64,000 bases of DNA from Arthrobacter sp. AZCC_0090 (lineage in GTDB: Bacteria > Actinomycetota > Actinomycetes > Actinomycetales > Micrococcaceae): NCBI RefSeq assembly GCF_014207375.1, contig NZ_JACHEE010000002.1, forward strand, positions 352,885-416,884. The letters run 5' to 3'. The notes under the pieces are model-generated. The model ran no database searches. It was given only the letters and a program-made list of their open reading frames with translations, and was not told where the DNA came from. Positions 24,747 through 34,961 of this stretch are shown one piece after another. The number at the start of each line of letters is the position of its first letter. Position 1 is the stretch's first letter. Position numbers and translations under genes: made by a program.

Positions 24747-25319
24747 CTACTCAGCGGCAGGAGCGGCCTCTTCTTCGGCCTCCGAAGCGGCCTCCGAGAT
24801 GTTGATGATGAGCGTCTCGGGATCCGTCAGCAGTGCCGAACCGCTCGGAAGGACGATGTCCGAAGCGTGGACGTGCTCGCCGGCCTTGCGGCCTTCGATG
24901 CTGATTTCAACGAAGGTCGGCAGGTGGGTAGCCTCGGCTTCGAGGGAAACCGTGGTGGCTTCCTGGTTGGCCACGGCGCCGATGGCAGCGTCACCAATAA
25001 CGTGGACGGAAACGTCAACGGTGACCTTTTCGCCCTTGCGGACGGTCAGGAGGTCGATGTGCTCGATGATCTGCTTGATCGGATCGCGCTGGATGTCCTT
25101 GACCAGGGCCAGGTGCTCTTCGCCGTTGATGTCCAGGGACAGGAGGGCGTTGGAAACGCGGACGGCCAAGGTGGTAGCGCGGCCCGGCAGGTTGATGTGG
25201 ATGGGCTCTGCGCCGTGACCGTAGATGACAGCCGGGATCTGGCCGGCTGAACGGGCGCGGCGGGCGAAACCCTTGCCGAATTCGGTGCGCAGTTCTGCTG
25301 CGAGCTTCTGCTCAGACAT
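24747..25319 (-). CDS. rplY: 50S ribosomal protein L25 (general stress protein Ctc type)
   Basis: 190 residues: the L25 5S-rRNA-binding barrel in the first 95 and the TL5/Ctc C-terminal domain after it, ending in an acidic Ala/Glu tail. RTEFGKGFARRAR and PAVIYGHG are typical. It binds 5S rRNA in the large ribosomal subunit. It lies between prs and pth in the order common to Actinobacteria. Confidence 0.95.
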   Translation of the reverse strand: MSEQKLAAELRTEFGKGFARRARSAGQIPAVIYGHGAEPIHINLPGRATTLAVRVSNALLSLDINGEEHLALVKDIQRDPIKQIIEHIDLLTVRKGEKVTVDVSVHVIGDAAIGAVANQEATTVSLEAEATHLPTFVEISIEGRKAGEHVHASDIVLPSGSALLTDPETLIINISEAASEAEEEAAPAAE

Positions 25320-25576
25320 GTGTACTCCTTGATTACTGTGGCGCCGGCAAAATGCCAGGCAAGTCGATCAGCAAGGGCGGAGGTCTGTGGTGACCTTCCA
25401 CGCCCGACGGAATGCCAGCTACAAGAGCAGCCAGTCCGCCTTCGTTGAAGGAGATTCAGACCCAGTCGATAACGGAGACCCGCAATCCGGCATTAACCCG
25501 GATGTGCTCTCCCTCGCCAAGGTATCCCCAAGAGTTTAGCAGTCGCGCCCGCGATTGCCGAAAACCGAAGAAGCCG

Positions 25577-26557
25577 TTAGGCCTTGCCGTCGAAGAGGCT
25601 GGTGACCGAGCCGTCGTCGAACACTTCGCGGATGGCGCGTGCAATCAACGGCGCGATCGACAGCACGGTGAGCTGGGGGAAGCGCTTGTCAGCCGGAATC
25701 GGCAGCGTATTGGTGACAACAACCTCGCGGGCGCCGGAATCTGCCAAGCGCTGCGCCGCCGGTTCGGAGAACACTGCGTGCGTGCAGGCGATGATGACGT
25801 CCTTGGCACCGGCGTTCTTCAGGACTTGGACGGCGCCGGAGATCGTTCCACCGGTGTCGATCATGTCGTCGATCAGGACGCACGTGCGTCCTTCGATCTG
25901 CCCGACGACGGTCTTCGAGACAGCCTGGTTCGGTACCGTGAGGTCGCGGCTCTTGTGGACGAACGCCAGCGGCGCGCCGCCCAAGCGCTCGGCCCACTGC
26001 TCGGCCACACGGACGCGGCCGGTATCGGGTGAAACAACGGTGATGTTGTCTGCTTCGACCTTGGTGCGGATGTAGTCGGCCAGCAGCGGGATCGCCATGA
26101 GGTGATCCACCGGGCCATCAAAGAACCCCTGGATCTGGGACGTGTGCAAGTCAACCGACATGATCCGGTCCGCACCGGCAGTCTTGTAGAGGTCCGCCAC
26201 GAGGCGGGCGGAAATCGGCTCACGGCCGCGGCCCTTCTTGTCCTGGCGGGCGTAGGGGTAGAACGGCGAGACTACGGTGATCCGCTTGGCAGAAGCGCGC
26301 TTGAGGGAGTCGATCATGATCAACTGCTCCATGAGCCAGTTGTTCAGCGGGGCAGGGTGCGCCTGGATGACGAAGGCATCGGTGCCCCGGACGCTCTCCG
26401 CGGAACGCACATAGATTTCACCGTTGGCGAAGTCGTAGGCGTCGATAGGCAGGAGTTCCGTTTCCAGCTCCTTGGCGATTTCCTGCGCCAGCTCGGGGTG
26501 CGCCCGTCCGGCGGCGAGAACCAGTTTCTTCTCGCCGCGTGCGGTAATTTCGCTCAT
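25577..26557 (-). CDS. prs: Ribose-phosphate pyrophosphokinase (PRPP synthetase)
   Basis: 326 residues, class I. It transfers pyrophosphate from ATP to ribose 5-phosphate to form PRPP for purine, pyrimidine, histidine and tryptophan synthesis. Visible motifs are the flexible-loop YARQDKK, the DLHTSQIQGFFD segment and the PRPP-binding VLIDDMIDTGGT. Its ATG overlaps the stop of glmU by 4 bases, so the two are coupled. Confidence 0.97.
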   Translation of the reverse strand: MSEITARGEKKLVLAAGRAHPELAQEIAKELETELLPIDAYDFANGEIYVRSAESVRGTDAFVIQAHPAPLNNWLMEQLIMIDSLKRASAKRITVVSPFYPYARQDKKGRGREPISARLVADLYKTAGADRIMSVDLHTSQIQGFFDGPVDHLMAIPLLADYIRTKVEADNITVVSPDTGRVRVAEQWAERLGGAPLAFVHKSRDLTVPNQAVSKTVVGQIEGRTCVLIDDMIDTGGTISGAVQVLKNAGAKDVIIACTHAVFSEPAAQRLADSGAREVVVTNTLPIPADKRFPQLTVLSIAPLIARAIREVFDDGSVTSLFDGKA

Positions 26558-28062
26558 GCCTTTGTGCCCTGTTCTGTGGTTGCCGGAGTACTTGAGGAAT
26601 CGGGGATGGCAGAGGAGCCCTGCGCGGCTTGCGCAGCCTGCGCCAGCCGGGCCGAGTTGCTGCCCTGCCGGTTGGCGATGACCCAGCCTTCAGAGTTCCG
26701 CTGAGGAGCAACACTCAGGGTGAGGGCTCCGGCGGGAACGTCTTTGCGGATAATGGCGCCAGCGCCGCTGTACGCGCCGTCGCCAATCGTCACGGGGGCC
26801 ACGAAGACGGTGTTGGAGCCAGTCCGCACTCCGGAACCGATCACCGTGCGGTGCTTCTTCTCGCCGTCGTAGTTGGCCGTGATGTTGCCGCAGCCGATGT
26901 TGGTGTCCTCGCCGATCTCGGCGTCGCCGGCATAGCCGAGGTGGGACAGTTTGGAGCCCCGGCCGATGGTCACGTTCTTGGTTTCATAGAAGGCGCCGAT
27001 CTTACCGGTCTCCCCCAGGACCGTGCCCGGGCGCAGGTACGTGAACGGGCCCACACTGGCCCGGGCACCGATCGTTGAGCCTGAGCCGTGGGTGCGGATA
27101 ACCTTCGCGCCTTCGCCAACCGAAACGTCGGTGAGGGTCGTGTCGGGGCCGACGACGGCGTCGCGCGCCACCGTGGTTGCGCCGTGAAGCTGCGTGTTCG
27201 GCAGGAGGCGGACGTCTTCGTCCAGGGTCACGGTGGCATCGATCCACGTGGTGGCGGGGTCAACCACGGTGACGCCGGCACGCATCCAGGCTTCGACGAT
27301 CCGGCGGTTATGCTCGGCTCCGAGCGCGGCCAGCTGGACGCGGTCGTTGGCACCTTCCACCTGCCAGCGGTCTTCGGTGACGACGGCGGAAACCCGGCCG
27401 CCGGCGTCGCGCGCCAGTTCGAGGACGTCAGTAAGGTACTTTTCACCTTGGATATTCTCGGTGGTCACCTTGTGCAGCTGGTCACGGAGAACCCGTGCGT
27501 CAAAAGCGTAGATACCGGAGTTGACCTCGCGGATGGAGCGCTCGGCGTCGCTGGCGTCTTTGTGTTCGCGGATGCCCAGCACAGTGGCGTCTTCGGCACG
27601 AAGGATGCGGCCGTACCCATTGGCGTCGTCGAGGATCGCAGTCAAGACCGTCACTGCGTTGCCCTGGGACTCGTGCGTTGCGACAAGCTCGGAGAGAAGG
27701 GAGCCGGTCAGCAACGGAACATCGCCGTACGTGACCACTACCGTCCCGATGAGTTCGGCCTTCGCGTCCAGGGCGTTAAGGGCTACCTCGACGGCACGTC
27801 CGGTTCCGGGAACGTCGTCCTGGTCCACAATGACGGCGTCGGGGTCGATCAGTTCAATGTGCGCGGCGACGAGGTCCCGCTCGTGGCGGACTACCAACGC
27901 CAGCTGCTGGGGGTCGATGGAACGTGCGGCAAGGATGGCGTGTGCCACCATGGAACGTCCACCGATTTCGTGGAGAATTTTGGGAGTTCGCGACTTCATG
28001 CGCGTACCGGCTCCGGCAGCTAGGACGATTACAGCAGCGGGGCCAGTAGTATCGGGGCTCAC
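26554..28062 (-). CDS. glmU: Bifunctional GlcNAc-1-phosphate uridyltransferase / GlcN-1-phosphate acetyltransferase
   Basis: 502 residues. The N-terminal pyrophosphorylase shows LAAGAGTRMKS and the C-terminal half is a left-handed beta-helix with repeated hexapeptides (GEDTNIGCGNITANYDG). It makes UDP-GlcNAc, the precursor of peptidoglycan and a likely donor for the polysaccharide of region 1. The start is GTG at 28062, with AAGGAGAG before it. The C-terminal tail after the helix is Ala/Gln/Ser-rich and of no known function. Confidence 0.96.
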   Translation of the reverse strand: MSPDTTGPAAVIVLAAGAGTRMKSRTPKILHEIGGRSMVAHAILAARSIDPQQLALVVRHERDLVAAHIELIDPDAVIVDQDDVPGTGRAVEVALNALDAKAELIGTVVVTYGDVPLLTGSLLSELVATHESQGNAVTVLTAILDDANGYGRILRAEDATVLGIREHKDASDAERSIREVNSGIYAFDARVLRDQLHKVTTENIQGEKYLTDVLELARDAGGRVSAVVTEDRWQVEGANDRVQLAALGAEHNRRIVEAWMRAGVTVVDPATTWIDATVTLDEDVRLLPNTQLHGATTVARDAVVGPDTTLTDVSVGEGAKVIRTHGSGSTIGARASVGPFTYLRPGTVLGETGKIGAFYETKNVTIGRGSKLSHLGYAGDAEIGEDTNIGCGNITANYDGEKKHRTVIGSGVRTGSNTVFVAPVTIGDGAYSGAGAIIRKDVPAGALTLSVAPQRNSEGWVIANRQGSNSARLAQAAQAAQGSSAIPDSSSTPATTEQGTKA

Positions 28063-28217
28063 GAAGTCGCTCTCCTTGCTCGGTAACGTCCGGGCGAACC
28101 CGGCTGCGGCATCTGCTCTATCCTACTCTTGCCGATTCACAGCCTTCCGCGCAGCCAAGGGACGGCTTCGGGAGAGACAGTGCCTTCAGAGGCGGTGCCG
28201 GCAGACCACCGACAAGT

Positions 28218-28288
28218 TCCGCCCATAGGATTCGAACCTATACTCCACGGCTCCAAAGGCCGGGGTGCTGCCATTACACCAGAGCGGA
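28218..28288 (-). tRNA. tRNA-Gln (anticodon TTG)
   Basis: 71 bases without encoded CCA. The acceptor stem pairs TCCGCTC with GGGCGGA, the T arm is ATAGG-TTCGAAT-CCTAT, and the anticodon loop CTTTGGA gives TTG, reading CAA. It is transcribed in the same direction as glmU. Confidence 0.93.
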
Positions 28289-28476
28289 CCGTGTGCGCGG
28301 GCCCTTGCGGACACGAGGCCCGCGGGGTTCCCGATTGACCGGGTCGCACACACAAGAATCTAGTTTGCCATGACCGTTGCGATGTTCGCGACTTGGCGCA
28401 TCACCGAGTCCTTTCTGCGGGTGCCGACCTGCCCTCCAGGAGCCGCTTCACGATTGACATAAGGCATGATGGATGC

Positions 28477-29163
28477 GTGAGCAACAGCACAGGACTTCCT
28501 CCGCGCTCGACGGGTTCCAGGGTGATCAACCACCCGCCCTCAGGCCAGGCTGTACGTGCCCGGATGACTGGATCGCAGCGCCGTTCCCAGCTCATCGAGA
28601 TTGGCCGGGGCCTCTTCGCGGCCCGCGGCCTCGATGCAACCACGATTGACGAAATCGCAGCCGCCGCAGGAGTATCCAAGCCGGTAATTTACGAGCACTT
28701 CGGCTCGAAGGAAGGCCTCTACACGCAGGTTGTGGAGTTCGAATTCCGGATCCTGCTCGACGCCATCAACGAGTCCCTCGCCGCCGAAGCCAAACCACGC
28801 GTCCTCGTTGAACAGGCGGCCCTCGCCTTGCTCGGCTACATCGAAGAGCGGAGCGACGGCTTCCGGATCCTCATGCGGGATGCCCCACCATCCCAACCCG
28901 AAGGCGCCTTCTCCACCTTGCTCGCCCACGTGGCAGACCGCGTGGAAAACCTGCTCGCCGACGAATTCTCCCGGCGCGGATTCAGCTCTGCCGACGGCGC
29001 CATGTACGCCCAAATGCTGGTAGGCATGGTGGCCATGACCGGCCAATGGTGGCTGGACCACCGCGAGCCCGACAAACGCGCAGTCGCCGCCCACCTGGTC
29101 AACCTGGCATGGAACGGCCTGACTGGCCTACAAAAGGAGCCGGAGCTGCGGAGCGAGGGCTAG
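28477..29163 (+). CDS. TetR-family transcriptional regulator
   Basis: 228 residues from a GTG at 28477; the frame is open upstream but the extension lacks conservation features. The N-terminal helix-turn-helix is typical: GRGLFAARGLDATTIDEIAAAAGVSKP as a segment containing TTIDEIA and VSKPVIYEHFGSKEGLY. The C-terminal ligand domain is helical, with GQWWLD near its end. It stands alone between tRNA-Gln and the repeat region, so its ligand and target cannot be inferred. Confidence 0.9.
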   Translation: MSNSTGLPPRSTGSRVINHPPSGQAVRARMTGSQRRSQLIEIGRGLFAARGLDATTIDEIAAAAGVSKPVIYEHFGSKEGLYTQVVEFEFRILLDAINESLAAEAKPRVLVEQAALALLGYIEERSDGFRILMRDAPPSQPEGAFSTLLAHVADRVENLLADEFSRRGFSSADGAMYAQMLVGMVAMTGQWWLDHREPDKRAVAAHLVNLAWNGLTGLQKEPELRSEG

Positions 29164-29199
29164 GGGTTCTGGTTGCCTTGGCTTGCTGCATCTCGGTCG

Positions 29200-29433
29200 C
29201 CTCCGCAGTGCAACGTCCCTTCGCGGGTTTCCGTGGTCACCTACGCAGTGCAGCGACCCTTCGAACGTTTCCGTTGTCGCCCACGCGGCGCAGCGGCACT
29301 TTCGCGCGTGTCCTTGGTCGCCTCCGCAGTGCAGCGACCCTTCGAACGTTTCCGTTGTCGCCCACGCGGCGCAGCGGCACTTTCGCGCGTGTCCGTAGTC
29401 GCCTACGCGGAGCAGCGGCCCTTCGCCGTCGCT
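29200..29433. repeat. Array of six diverged 40-41-base tandem repeats
   Basis: Units start at 29200, 29240, 29280, 29321, 29361 and 29402 and follow a CCTACGCAGTGCAGCG...CCCTTCG pattern. Two sub-types alternate: units 2 and 4 are near-identical and units 3 and 5 are near-identical, so the present array grew by duplicating an 81-base pair. The last unit is truncated and runs into the inverted repeat. Confidence 0.8.
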
Positions 29434-29860
29434 TAGACACAAGGCAAATGGGCACCTGCGGTCGCTGAGCGACCTCCAGTGCCCGATGCCTCGCGATGCG
29501 CTCCTACCCGAAGGCCCGCAGCACCGCTCGTGCCAATCTTCCGTTCGGCGCGCCTTAGTCTCGACGCCGGATGCCCCGCCGACGCGCAAAATTCCTGTCG
29601 ACACCGGAATCCGCGCATCGAATTACACGTCCCGAGTCGCCAGAACATTTGGGAGTCGAGAATTGCCGAAGTTTCACCGCCTTGAGTTCCACGGACCCCG
29701 TCCCCATCTCACGTCTGGCGGACGACGGCGGCAGTCCGCCGCCCCTTAACCGCCGGAGGCGGTTCTTCCGAAAGGAGCGCATCGCAGCGCAACGGGCCGA
29801 GGAGCTCGCTCAGCGAGCGACCGGGCCCCTTGCGTTGTGTCTAAGCGACGCGGAAGGGCC
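29417..29860. repeat. Segment bounded by imperfect long inverted repeats
   Basis: The left arm (about 29417-29473) and right arm (about 29806-29860) are inverted copies; the core TTGTGTCTAAGCGACG is identical for 16 bases, and a CTCGCTCAGCGA-like block extends the match inward. The enclosed roughly 330 bases encode nothing recognisable. It resembles a non-autonomous mobile-element remnant or a very long hairpin; no transposase is present. Confidence 0.5.
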
Positions 29861-29908
29861 GGCTCCGGCACGCAAGGTGAGCGACACAGTCCGGGTTAAC
29901 TGGGCCGC

Positions 29909-31762
29909 TCACTCCCCCAGCACCTCGGCCGCCTCGAGCCATTCGAGCTCCAAGCCTTCTTTTTCTTCGAGGAGCTCCTGGAGCTTGGCGTTGAGTTCGC
30001 CAAGGGCGTCGAAATCGCCGGATTGGGACTTGGCCGCCATCTGAACGTGGAGTTTCTCTTCTTGCTGGGCGATTTTGCTTAGCTGCCGGTCGATCCTGTT
30101 CAGGTCCTTCCGCGCTTCGCGCTTCTCTGCCTCGCTCGGGCCGGAAACGGGAGCAGCCGAGCCGCTAGCCGCCGTCGGGCTACTGCCACCGCCCGCGCCA
30201 CCGCTTCCGCTCGACGTGCCGCCGGTCACCGCGCCGCTCGCAAGCGCAGCTTCGCGCAACTCCAAGTACTGGTCCACTCCCCCCGGAAGCCCGCGCAGCT
30301 TGCCGTCGCCCAGGAGTGCCATTTGGGAGTCCGTGACGCGCTCCAGCAGGTAGCGGTCGTGGCTGACGACGACGAGCGTGCCTGGCCAGCCATCCAGGAC
30401 GTCCTCGACGGCTGCCAGAGTGTCGGTGTCGAGGTCGTTAGTGGGTTCGTCGAGCATGAGGACGTTGGGTTCGCCCACCAGCAGGCGCAGGAGTTGGAGC
30501 CGGCGCCGCTCCCCACCGGAAAGGTCGGTCACTGGCGTCCACTGCTTTTCCTTCGTGAAGCCGAGCTGCTCCACTAGCTGGCCAGCCGTGAATTCCTTGC
30601 CACCCACGCTGAAGGAGCGCTTCTCGCGTTCGATGACCTCGATCACGCGAAGGTCCGAGACGTCGTCGAGCTCCTTAACATCCTGGCTGAGGACGGCGGT
30701 GACAACAGTCTTGCCGCGCTTGACCTTGCCGGAAGTCGGGGCGATCTCGCCGTTGAGCAGCCGCAAAAGTGTGGACTTCCCGGCACCGTTGACACCCACC
30801 AGCCCGAGCCGCTGCCCCGGCGCCAAGCGCAGGGTGACGTTGTCGAAGAGCTTCTGGCCGGCGTCGCCGCCCAGAAAATCCAGGGAGACGCCTTCAAGGT
30901 CCAGTACATCCTTGCCGAGCCGCGCGGTTGCCATCTTGCTCAAGGCCACGGAGTCGCGCGGATCCGGAACATCGGCGATCAGCTCGTTGGCGGCTTCGAT
31001 GCGGAACTTGGGCTTCGACGTGCGGGCCGGGGCGCCACGACGCAGCCACGCCAGCTCCTTCTTGACGAGCTGCTGCCGTTTGCTCTCGACGACGGATGCG
31101 CTGCGGTCGCGCTCGGCGCGGGCCAGTACGTAGGCCGCGTAGCCGCCGTCGAACGGGTCAACCATGGCGTCGTGCACTTCCCAGGTTCGGTTGCAAACTT
31201 CGTCCAGGAACCAACGGTCGTGGGTCACCACAAGGAACGCGCCCTGGTTGGCCCGCCAGCGGGTCTTCAAGTGCCGAGAGAGCCAGGCGACGCCTTCCAC
31301 GTCGAGGTGGTTGGTGGGCTCGTCGAGCATGATCACGTCGTGGTCTTCGATGAGCAGCTTGGCCAGGGCGACCCGGCGCTTTTGTCCGCCAGAGAGGGCA
31401 TGCACGTTTGCGTGCCAGTCGACGTCGGCCACGAGGCCGCCCATGATTTCGCGGATTTTGGGATTGGCGGCCCATTCGTGGTCGGCTTGGTCACCGACGA
31501 TCGCGGCCCCGACCGTGAGGTCGCCGTCGAGCACGTCGGACTGGTCGAGGTAGCCGACATTGACGTCGCCACGTTTGGTCACGCGGCCGGAATCCGGCGT
31601 CGAGCGCAATGCCAGCAAGCGCATGAGCGTGGATTTACCGTCACCGTTGCGCCCGACCATGCCGATCCTGTCGCCGTCCTCCAAACCAAGGGTTACGCCG
31701 TCGAGGATGGTGCGGGTTGCGAACGAAACGGTGAGGTTTTCACCGCCGAGCAGGTGGGCCAC
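29909..31762 (-). CDS. ABC-F family ATPase (Uup-like)
   Basis: 617 residues with two ABC domains and no membrane segments. The first has GRNGDGKS (Walker A) and SGGQKRR with LDEPTNHLD; the second GVNGAGKS, SGGERRR and LDEPTNDLD. A Ser/Gly/Ala-rich linker (about 525-550) leads to a C-terminal coiled coil (about 555-617), the Uup arrangement. ABC-F proteins act on the ribosome or in DNA transactions. It lies 66 bases after ispE in the same direction. Confidence 0.92.
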   Translation of the reverse strand: MAHLLGGENLTVSFATRTILDGVTLGLEDGDRIGMVGRNGDGKSTLMRLLALRSTPDSGRVTKRGDVNVGYLDQSDVLDGDLTVGAAIVGDQADHEWAANPKIREIMGGLVADVDWHANVHALSGGQKRRVALAKLLIEDHDVIMLDEPTNHLDVEGVAWLSRHLKTRWRANQGAFLVVTHDRWFLDEVCNRTWEVHDAMVDPFDGGYAAYVLARAERDRSASVVESKRQQLVKKELAWLRRGAPARTSKPKFRIEAANELIADVPDPRDSVALSKMATARLGKDVLDLEGVSLDFLGGDAGQKLFDNVTLRLAPGQRLGLVGVNGAGKSTLLRLLNGEIAPTSGKVKRGKTVVTAVLSQDVKELDDVSDLRVIEVIEREKRSFSVGGKEFTAGQLVEQLGFTKEKQWTPVTDLSGGERRRLQLLRLLVGEPNVLMLDEPTNDLDTDTLAAVEDVLDGWPGTLVVVSHDRYLLERVTDSQMALLGDGKLRGLPGGVDQYLELREAALASGAVTGGTSSGSGGAGGGSSPTAASGSAAPVSGPSEAEKREARKDLNRIDRQLSKIAQQEEKLHVQMAAKSQSGDFDALGELNAKLQELLEEKEGLELEWLEAAEVLGE

Positions 31763-31828
31763 TGGGTACTACTTTCTAGTGTGAATAATCAGGGGAATTG
31801 CTACTGGTCGAATCGCCAGCGCGAGTTG

Positions 31829-32806
31829 TCATAGGAGGGTATCGGAGATAATCCGGGCGCCAGGAACCGGGCCGTGAACAGCAAGGGCGTTGTGCCCCAG
31901 ATGCCGCAGGTCGTCAGCGAGGCCCTGGGCCGCGGAAGGGTTGTGCGCCAGCAGGGCCACAGTGGGGCCGGAGCCGGAAACAATCCCGGCGAGGGCGCCG
32001 TTCGACTCCCCTAGCCCGATAGTGTCCCGCAATTGCGGTGCCAGCTCGATCGAGGCGCGCTGGAGGTCGTTGATGAGGACCTTGCTCAGGGCGTCCGGAT
32101 CTCCGTTGCGCAGTGCCTGCAGGATCTTGGCATCGACCTCCACCGGTTCGGGGATGTCGAGTCCTTCCGCATTCCGGAGCCTGTCCAGGGTATGGAAGAC
32201 CTCGGGCGTGGAGAGTCCGTAGTCGGCGCAGACGAGGACCCAGTCCATCTGCGCTTTTGCGAGGGCCGGGGACAGGTCGTCGCCGACGCCAAGCCCGACG
32301 GCGGTGCCTCCAAGCAGCGAGAACGGCACGTCCGCGCCCAACTCAGCCGCAAGATGGGCCAGTTCTTCGCGTGACAAGCCACTGTTCCAGAGGGCGTCGC
32401 AGGCCAAGAGGGTCGCCGCTGCATCAGCGGAGCCACCTCCCATGCCTCCCGCCACCGGGACGCGCTTGGTGATTTCCAAATGCACGCCCGTGGCCTTCTC
32501 CGAGACGTCCCTCATGATGGCGGCAGCCTTGTGGGCCAGGTTCCGCTCATCCAGGGGAATGTCCACCCCATCGAGGTCCAAAGTGCTTGCCGGACTAATG
32601 CTGACCGTGATTCCCGGCCCCTCAGTACTCGTAGCGGCTACTTCCTCGTACAGGGACACCGCGAGATACACGCTGGCGACCGAGTGGTAGCCGTCGGGCC
32701 GCAACGGGCCAACGTTGAGGGAGACGTTCACCTTGCCGGGCGCACGGACCCGTACAGTCCGTGCGACGAAGCGGCCGCGGTTCACACCGCTGATTGCCGG
32801 ATTCAT
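31829..32806 (-). CDS. ispE: 4-diphosphocytidyl-2-C-methyl-D-erythritol kinase
   Basis: 325 residues, GHMP kinase family. It phosphorylates CDP-methylerythritol in the MEP isoprenoid pathway. Seen are [12 protein letters not shown] and [10 protein letters not shown] near the N-terminus and the ATP-binding [15 protein letters not shown]. The ATG overlaps the TGA of rsmA by 4 bases. Confidence 0.96.
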   Translation of the reverse strand: MNPAISGVNRGRFVARTVRVRAPGKVNVSLNVGPLRPDGYHSVASVYLAVSLYEEVAATSTEGPGITVSISPASTLDLDGVDIPLDERNLAHKAAAIMRDVSEKATGVHLEITKRVPVAGGMGGGSADAAATLLACDALWNSGLSREELAHLAAELGADVPFSLLGGTAVGLGVGDDLSPALAKAQMDWVLVCADYGLSTPEVFHTLDRLRNAEGLDIPEPVEVDAKILQALRNGDPDALSKVLINDLQRASIELAPQLRDTIGLGESNGALAGIVSGSGPTVALLAHNPSAAQGLADDLRHLGHNALAVHGPVPGARIISDTLL

Positions 32807-33684
32807 GCGTCCAGGGGGTGGCGGGCCTCGGCGATCCGGACAAACGCGTTGATATCGAGGACCTCTCCGCGGGCAGTTGGATCAACGCCGGCGGCCACGA
32901 TGAAACGTTCGGCCTCGGCGGCGCTTCCAGCCCAACTTGCCAAGGCCGCCCGGAGCGTCTTACGGCGCTGGGCAAACGCGGCATCGATGACCGCGAAAAC
33001 CTGCTCGCGGGTGGCGTGCGTCGCCGGAGGGGCGCCACGCGTGAAGGACACCAGTCCGGAGTGGATCTTCGGGGCCGGCCAGAAGACATTCATGCCAATC
33101 ACTCCGGCCTTGCGCATGTGGCCGTACCACGCAGCCTTGACCGAAGGGACGCCGTAGATTTTGGAACCCGGGCCCGCGGCCAGCCGGTCCGCCACCTCGT
33201 CCTGGACCATGACGAGCCCGTGTTGCAGGCTCGGGAAATGCTGGAGCAGGTGGAGGACCACGGGCACCGCCACGTTGTAGGGCAGATTGGCCACGAGGGC
33301 GGTGGGTTGTACAGGAAGTTCCGTGACCTTCATGGCATCGGAGAGGACAAGGTGGAAATCATCCACGGCGTCCGGGCGCCAGGCGCGCACCGTCTCCGGC
33401 AACTTGCCGGCGAGTACCGGATCAATTTCGACGGCGACAACAGCTTTGGCGGCGTCAAGCAGGCCTAGCGTCAAAGAGCCCAGTCCTGGCCCGACTTCCA
33501 AGACGGTTTCCTGGGGGTCAATACCGGCGGCCGAGACGATTCTCCGGATGGTGTTGCCGTCAATGACAAAGTTCTGGCCCAGTGTTTTGGTTGGGCGGAC
33601 ACCGATTTCTTCGGCGAGCCGTCGGATGTCCGCAGCTCCCAGGAGGGGTGCGACGGCGGCGTGTTCGGAATTCGGTTCAGTCAC
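32803..33684 (-). CDS. rsmA: 16S rRNA dimethyladenosine transferase
   Basis: 293 residues, normal size. It dimethylates A1518 and A1519 of 16S rRNA using S-adenosylmethionine. Motifs: [22 protein letters not shown] for cofactor binding, and [10 protein letters not shown] with the catalytic NLPY. It lies between rpfB and ispE, as in many Actinobacteria. Confidence 0.96.
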   Translation of the reverse strand: MTEPNSEHAAVAPLLGAADIRRLAEEIGVRPTKTLGQNFVIDGNTIRRIVSAAGIDPQETVLEVGPGLGSLTLGLLDAAKAVVAVEIDPVLAGKLPETVRAWRPDAVDDFHLVLSDAMKVTELPVQPTALVANLPYNVAVPVVLHLLQHFPSLQHGLVMVQDEVADRLAAGPGSKIYGVPSVKAAWYGHMRKAGVIGMNVFWPAPKIHSGLVSFTRGAPPATHATREQVFAVIDAAFAQRRKTLRAALASWAGSAAEAERFIVAAGVDPTARGEVLDINAFVRIAEARHPLDA

Positions 33685-33743
33685 CTAGGTATCGTATCGT
33701 CTGCCCGACTCGCGGCAGCGCCGTTCCGCCATCTTCGCTTGCG

Positions 33744-33776
33744 AAAAGGCCGGGCCCGGAGATTCCGGACCCGGCC
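33744..33776 (-). terminator. Intrinsic terminator after rpfB
   Basis: On the minus strand GGCCGGG and CCCGGCC pair, with CCGG/CCGG inside, followed by TTTT. It lies 16 bases past the rpfB stop and precedes rsmA, separating the two transcripts. Confidence 0.8.
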
Positions 33777-33791
33777 AATTTCACCGACGCT

Positions 33792-34961
33792 TTAGCGGGA
33801 AGCTGCCCAACCGCAGCCCCAGGGAGAAAGGCCGCGCTGCGCGTAGACGCGGTTGGCGATGTCGATCTGCTGGGCCTTGCTGGCCTGGCTTGCGTTGGGA
33901 GCATACGCGCCACCGCCGGAGCCGATCCAGGTCTGGATGTCGAACTGCAGGCCGCCGTAGTAGCCGTTGCCGGTGTTGATGGCCCAGTTTCCACCGGACT
34001 CACACTGGGCGATCTTGTCCCACATGGCCTCGTTCGGCGCGCCGGTTGGTCCGGAGGCGACTGCCGCGGCGGGCTTGGGGCGCTCCTTGGTACCGACGGT
34101 CACCTTCGCGGAAACGGGGTTGACCGTGACGTCCGAGGAGACCAGGGTCCGGGATGCTTCACGACCATCGACCAGGACAAGCTTGAACTTCTTGCTGAGC
34201 AACCCGAGGACGCCTTCCTGGGTCACGGTTTTCTGGTCAGTGAACTGGGCCGGGTCTTCCGTGGTGACGGTATCGAATGGAACGTTTTCCGTCTCAGTGG
34301 CGGTCTTGCTGGTGTCCACACGGGAAACCTTGATCACCATGTTCTGGACAACGGGGGCCGAGTTGGGCTGAGAAACACGGTCGTTGGGGCCGAGCACGAC
34401 GCCGGCATCGCCGAGGACGGTGGCGACGTCGGCCGCCGTCGTGGTCTTTGCGGAGCTCTGCCCGTCCACGATCAGGCTGACGGTCTTGGGCGTCATGATC
34501 GAGACGAACGATCCGGAAACTGCCAGCTGGGTGTCTTTTGGCTGGGAGACGGCCGAAGCGCTCGCGACGCCTAGCTCGGAAACGAGCCCCTCGACGTTGG
34601 GGGCGGTTGTGTTGACCGTCCGCTGTGCCCCGTCAAGGCTGACAGTGACGGCCTTGGCCAGGTTGACGTTGATGATGGAGCCGTTCTGCACCGAGGTATC
34701 CAAAGCCGGGGAAACCCGGTCTTCGGCCTTCAGATCGACCTTGGCTGCCTTGACCACTTGGTCAACGGTGTTGCCGAAGGTCTGGACGGAACTCACTTTG
34801 CCGTCGACGTTGAGGGTGACTGACTTGTTGTTGCCTGTGAAAGCAACCACTCCGAGCACCAATGCCGAAAGCACCAGCAGCTGCGCACCGACTTTGACGA
34901 AACTGAACTTGCCGTCCGTGGTGAAGAACTTAACCATGTTTGCCCGTAACTTTTGGACCAT
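33792..34961 (-). CDS. rpfB: Resuscitation-promoting factor, RpfB type
   Basis: 389 residues. An N-terminal membrane anchor (about 26-42) is followed by three DUF348 repeats ([24 protein letters not shown]), a G5 domain (about 210-290) and a C-terminal lysozyme-like Rpf domain from about 312 with [13 protein letters not shown] (catalytic Glu) and GLQFDIQTW. It cleaves peptidoglycan to allow growth from dormancy. An alternative ATG lies at 34937. Its position between tatD and rsmA matches other actinobacteria. Confidence 0.95.
   Translation of the reverse strand: MVQKLRANMVKFFTTDGKFSFVKVGAQLLVLSALVLGVVAFTGNNKSVTLNVDGKVSSVQTFGNTVDQVVKAAKVDLKAEDRVSPALDTSVQNGSIINVNLAKAVTVSLDGAQRTVNTTAPNVEGLVSELGVASASAVSQPKDTQLAVSGSFVSIMTPKTVSLIVDGQSSAKTTTAADVATVLGDAGVVLGPNDRVSQPNSAPVVQNMVIKVSRVDTSKTATETENVPFDTVTTEDPAQFTDQKTVTQEGVLGLLSKKFKLVLVDGREASRTLVSSDVTVNPVSAKVTVGTKERPKPAAAVASGPTGAPNEAMWDKIAQCESGGNWAINTGNGYYGGLQFDIQTWIGSGGGAYAPNASQASKAQQIDIANRVYAQRGLSPWGCGWAASR

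Larger units (their letters stand above)
29164..29908. other. 745-base non-coding region with repeats
   Basis: The gap separates the TetR gene from the convergent ABC-F gene. The first third is a tandem repeat array, and the remainder is bounded by a long inverted repeat (both listed separately). Several open frames exist but look like G+C-rich chance frames, with no ribosome-binding site or recognisable protein. Confidence 0.6.

Noticed and set aside
29200..29433. CRISPR array
   Set aside because: Units are contiguous and diverged, with no unique spacers and no cas genes nearby.
29571..30044. 157-codon plus-strand frame in the repeat region
   Set aside because: Overlaps the end of the ABC-F gene antisense, has no ribosome-binding site and no recognisable protein.
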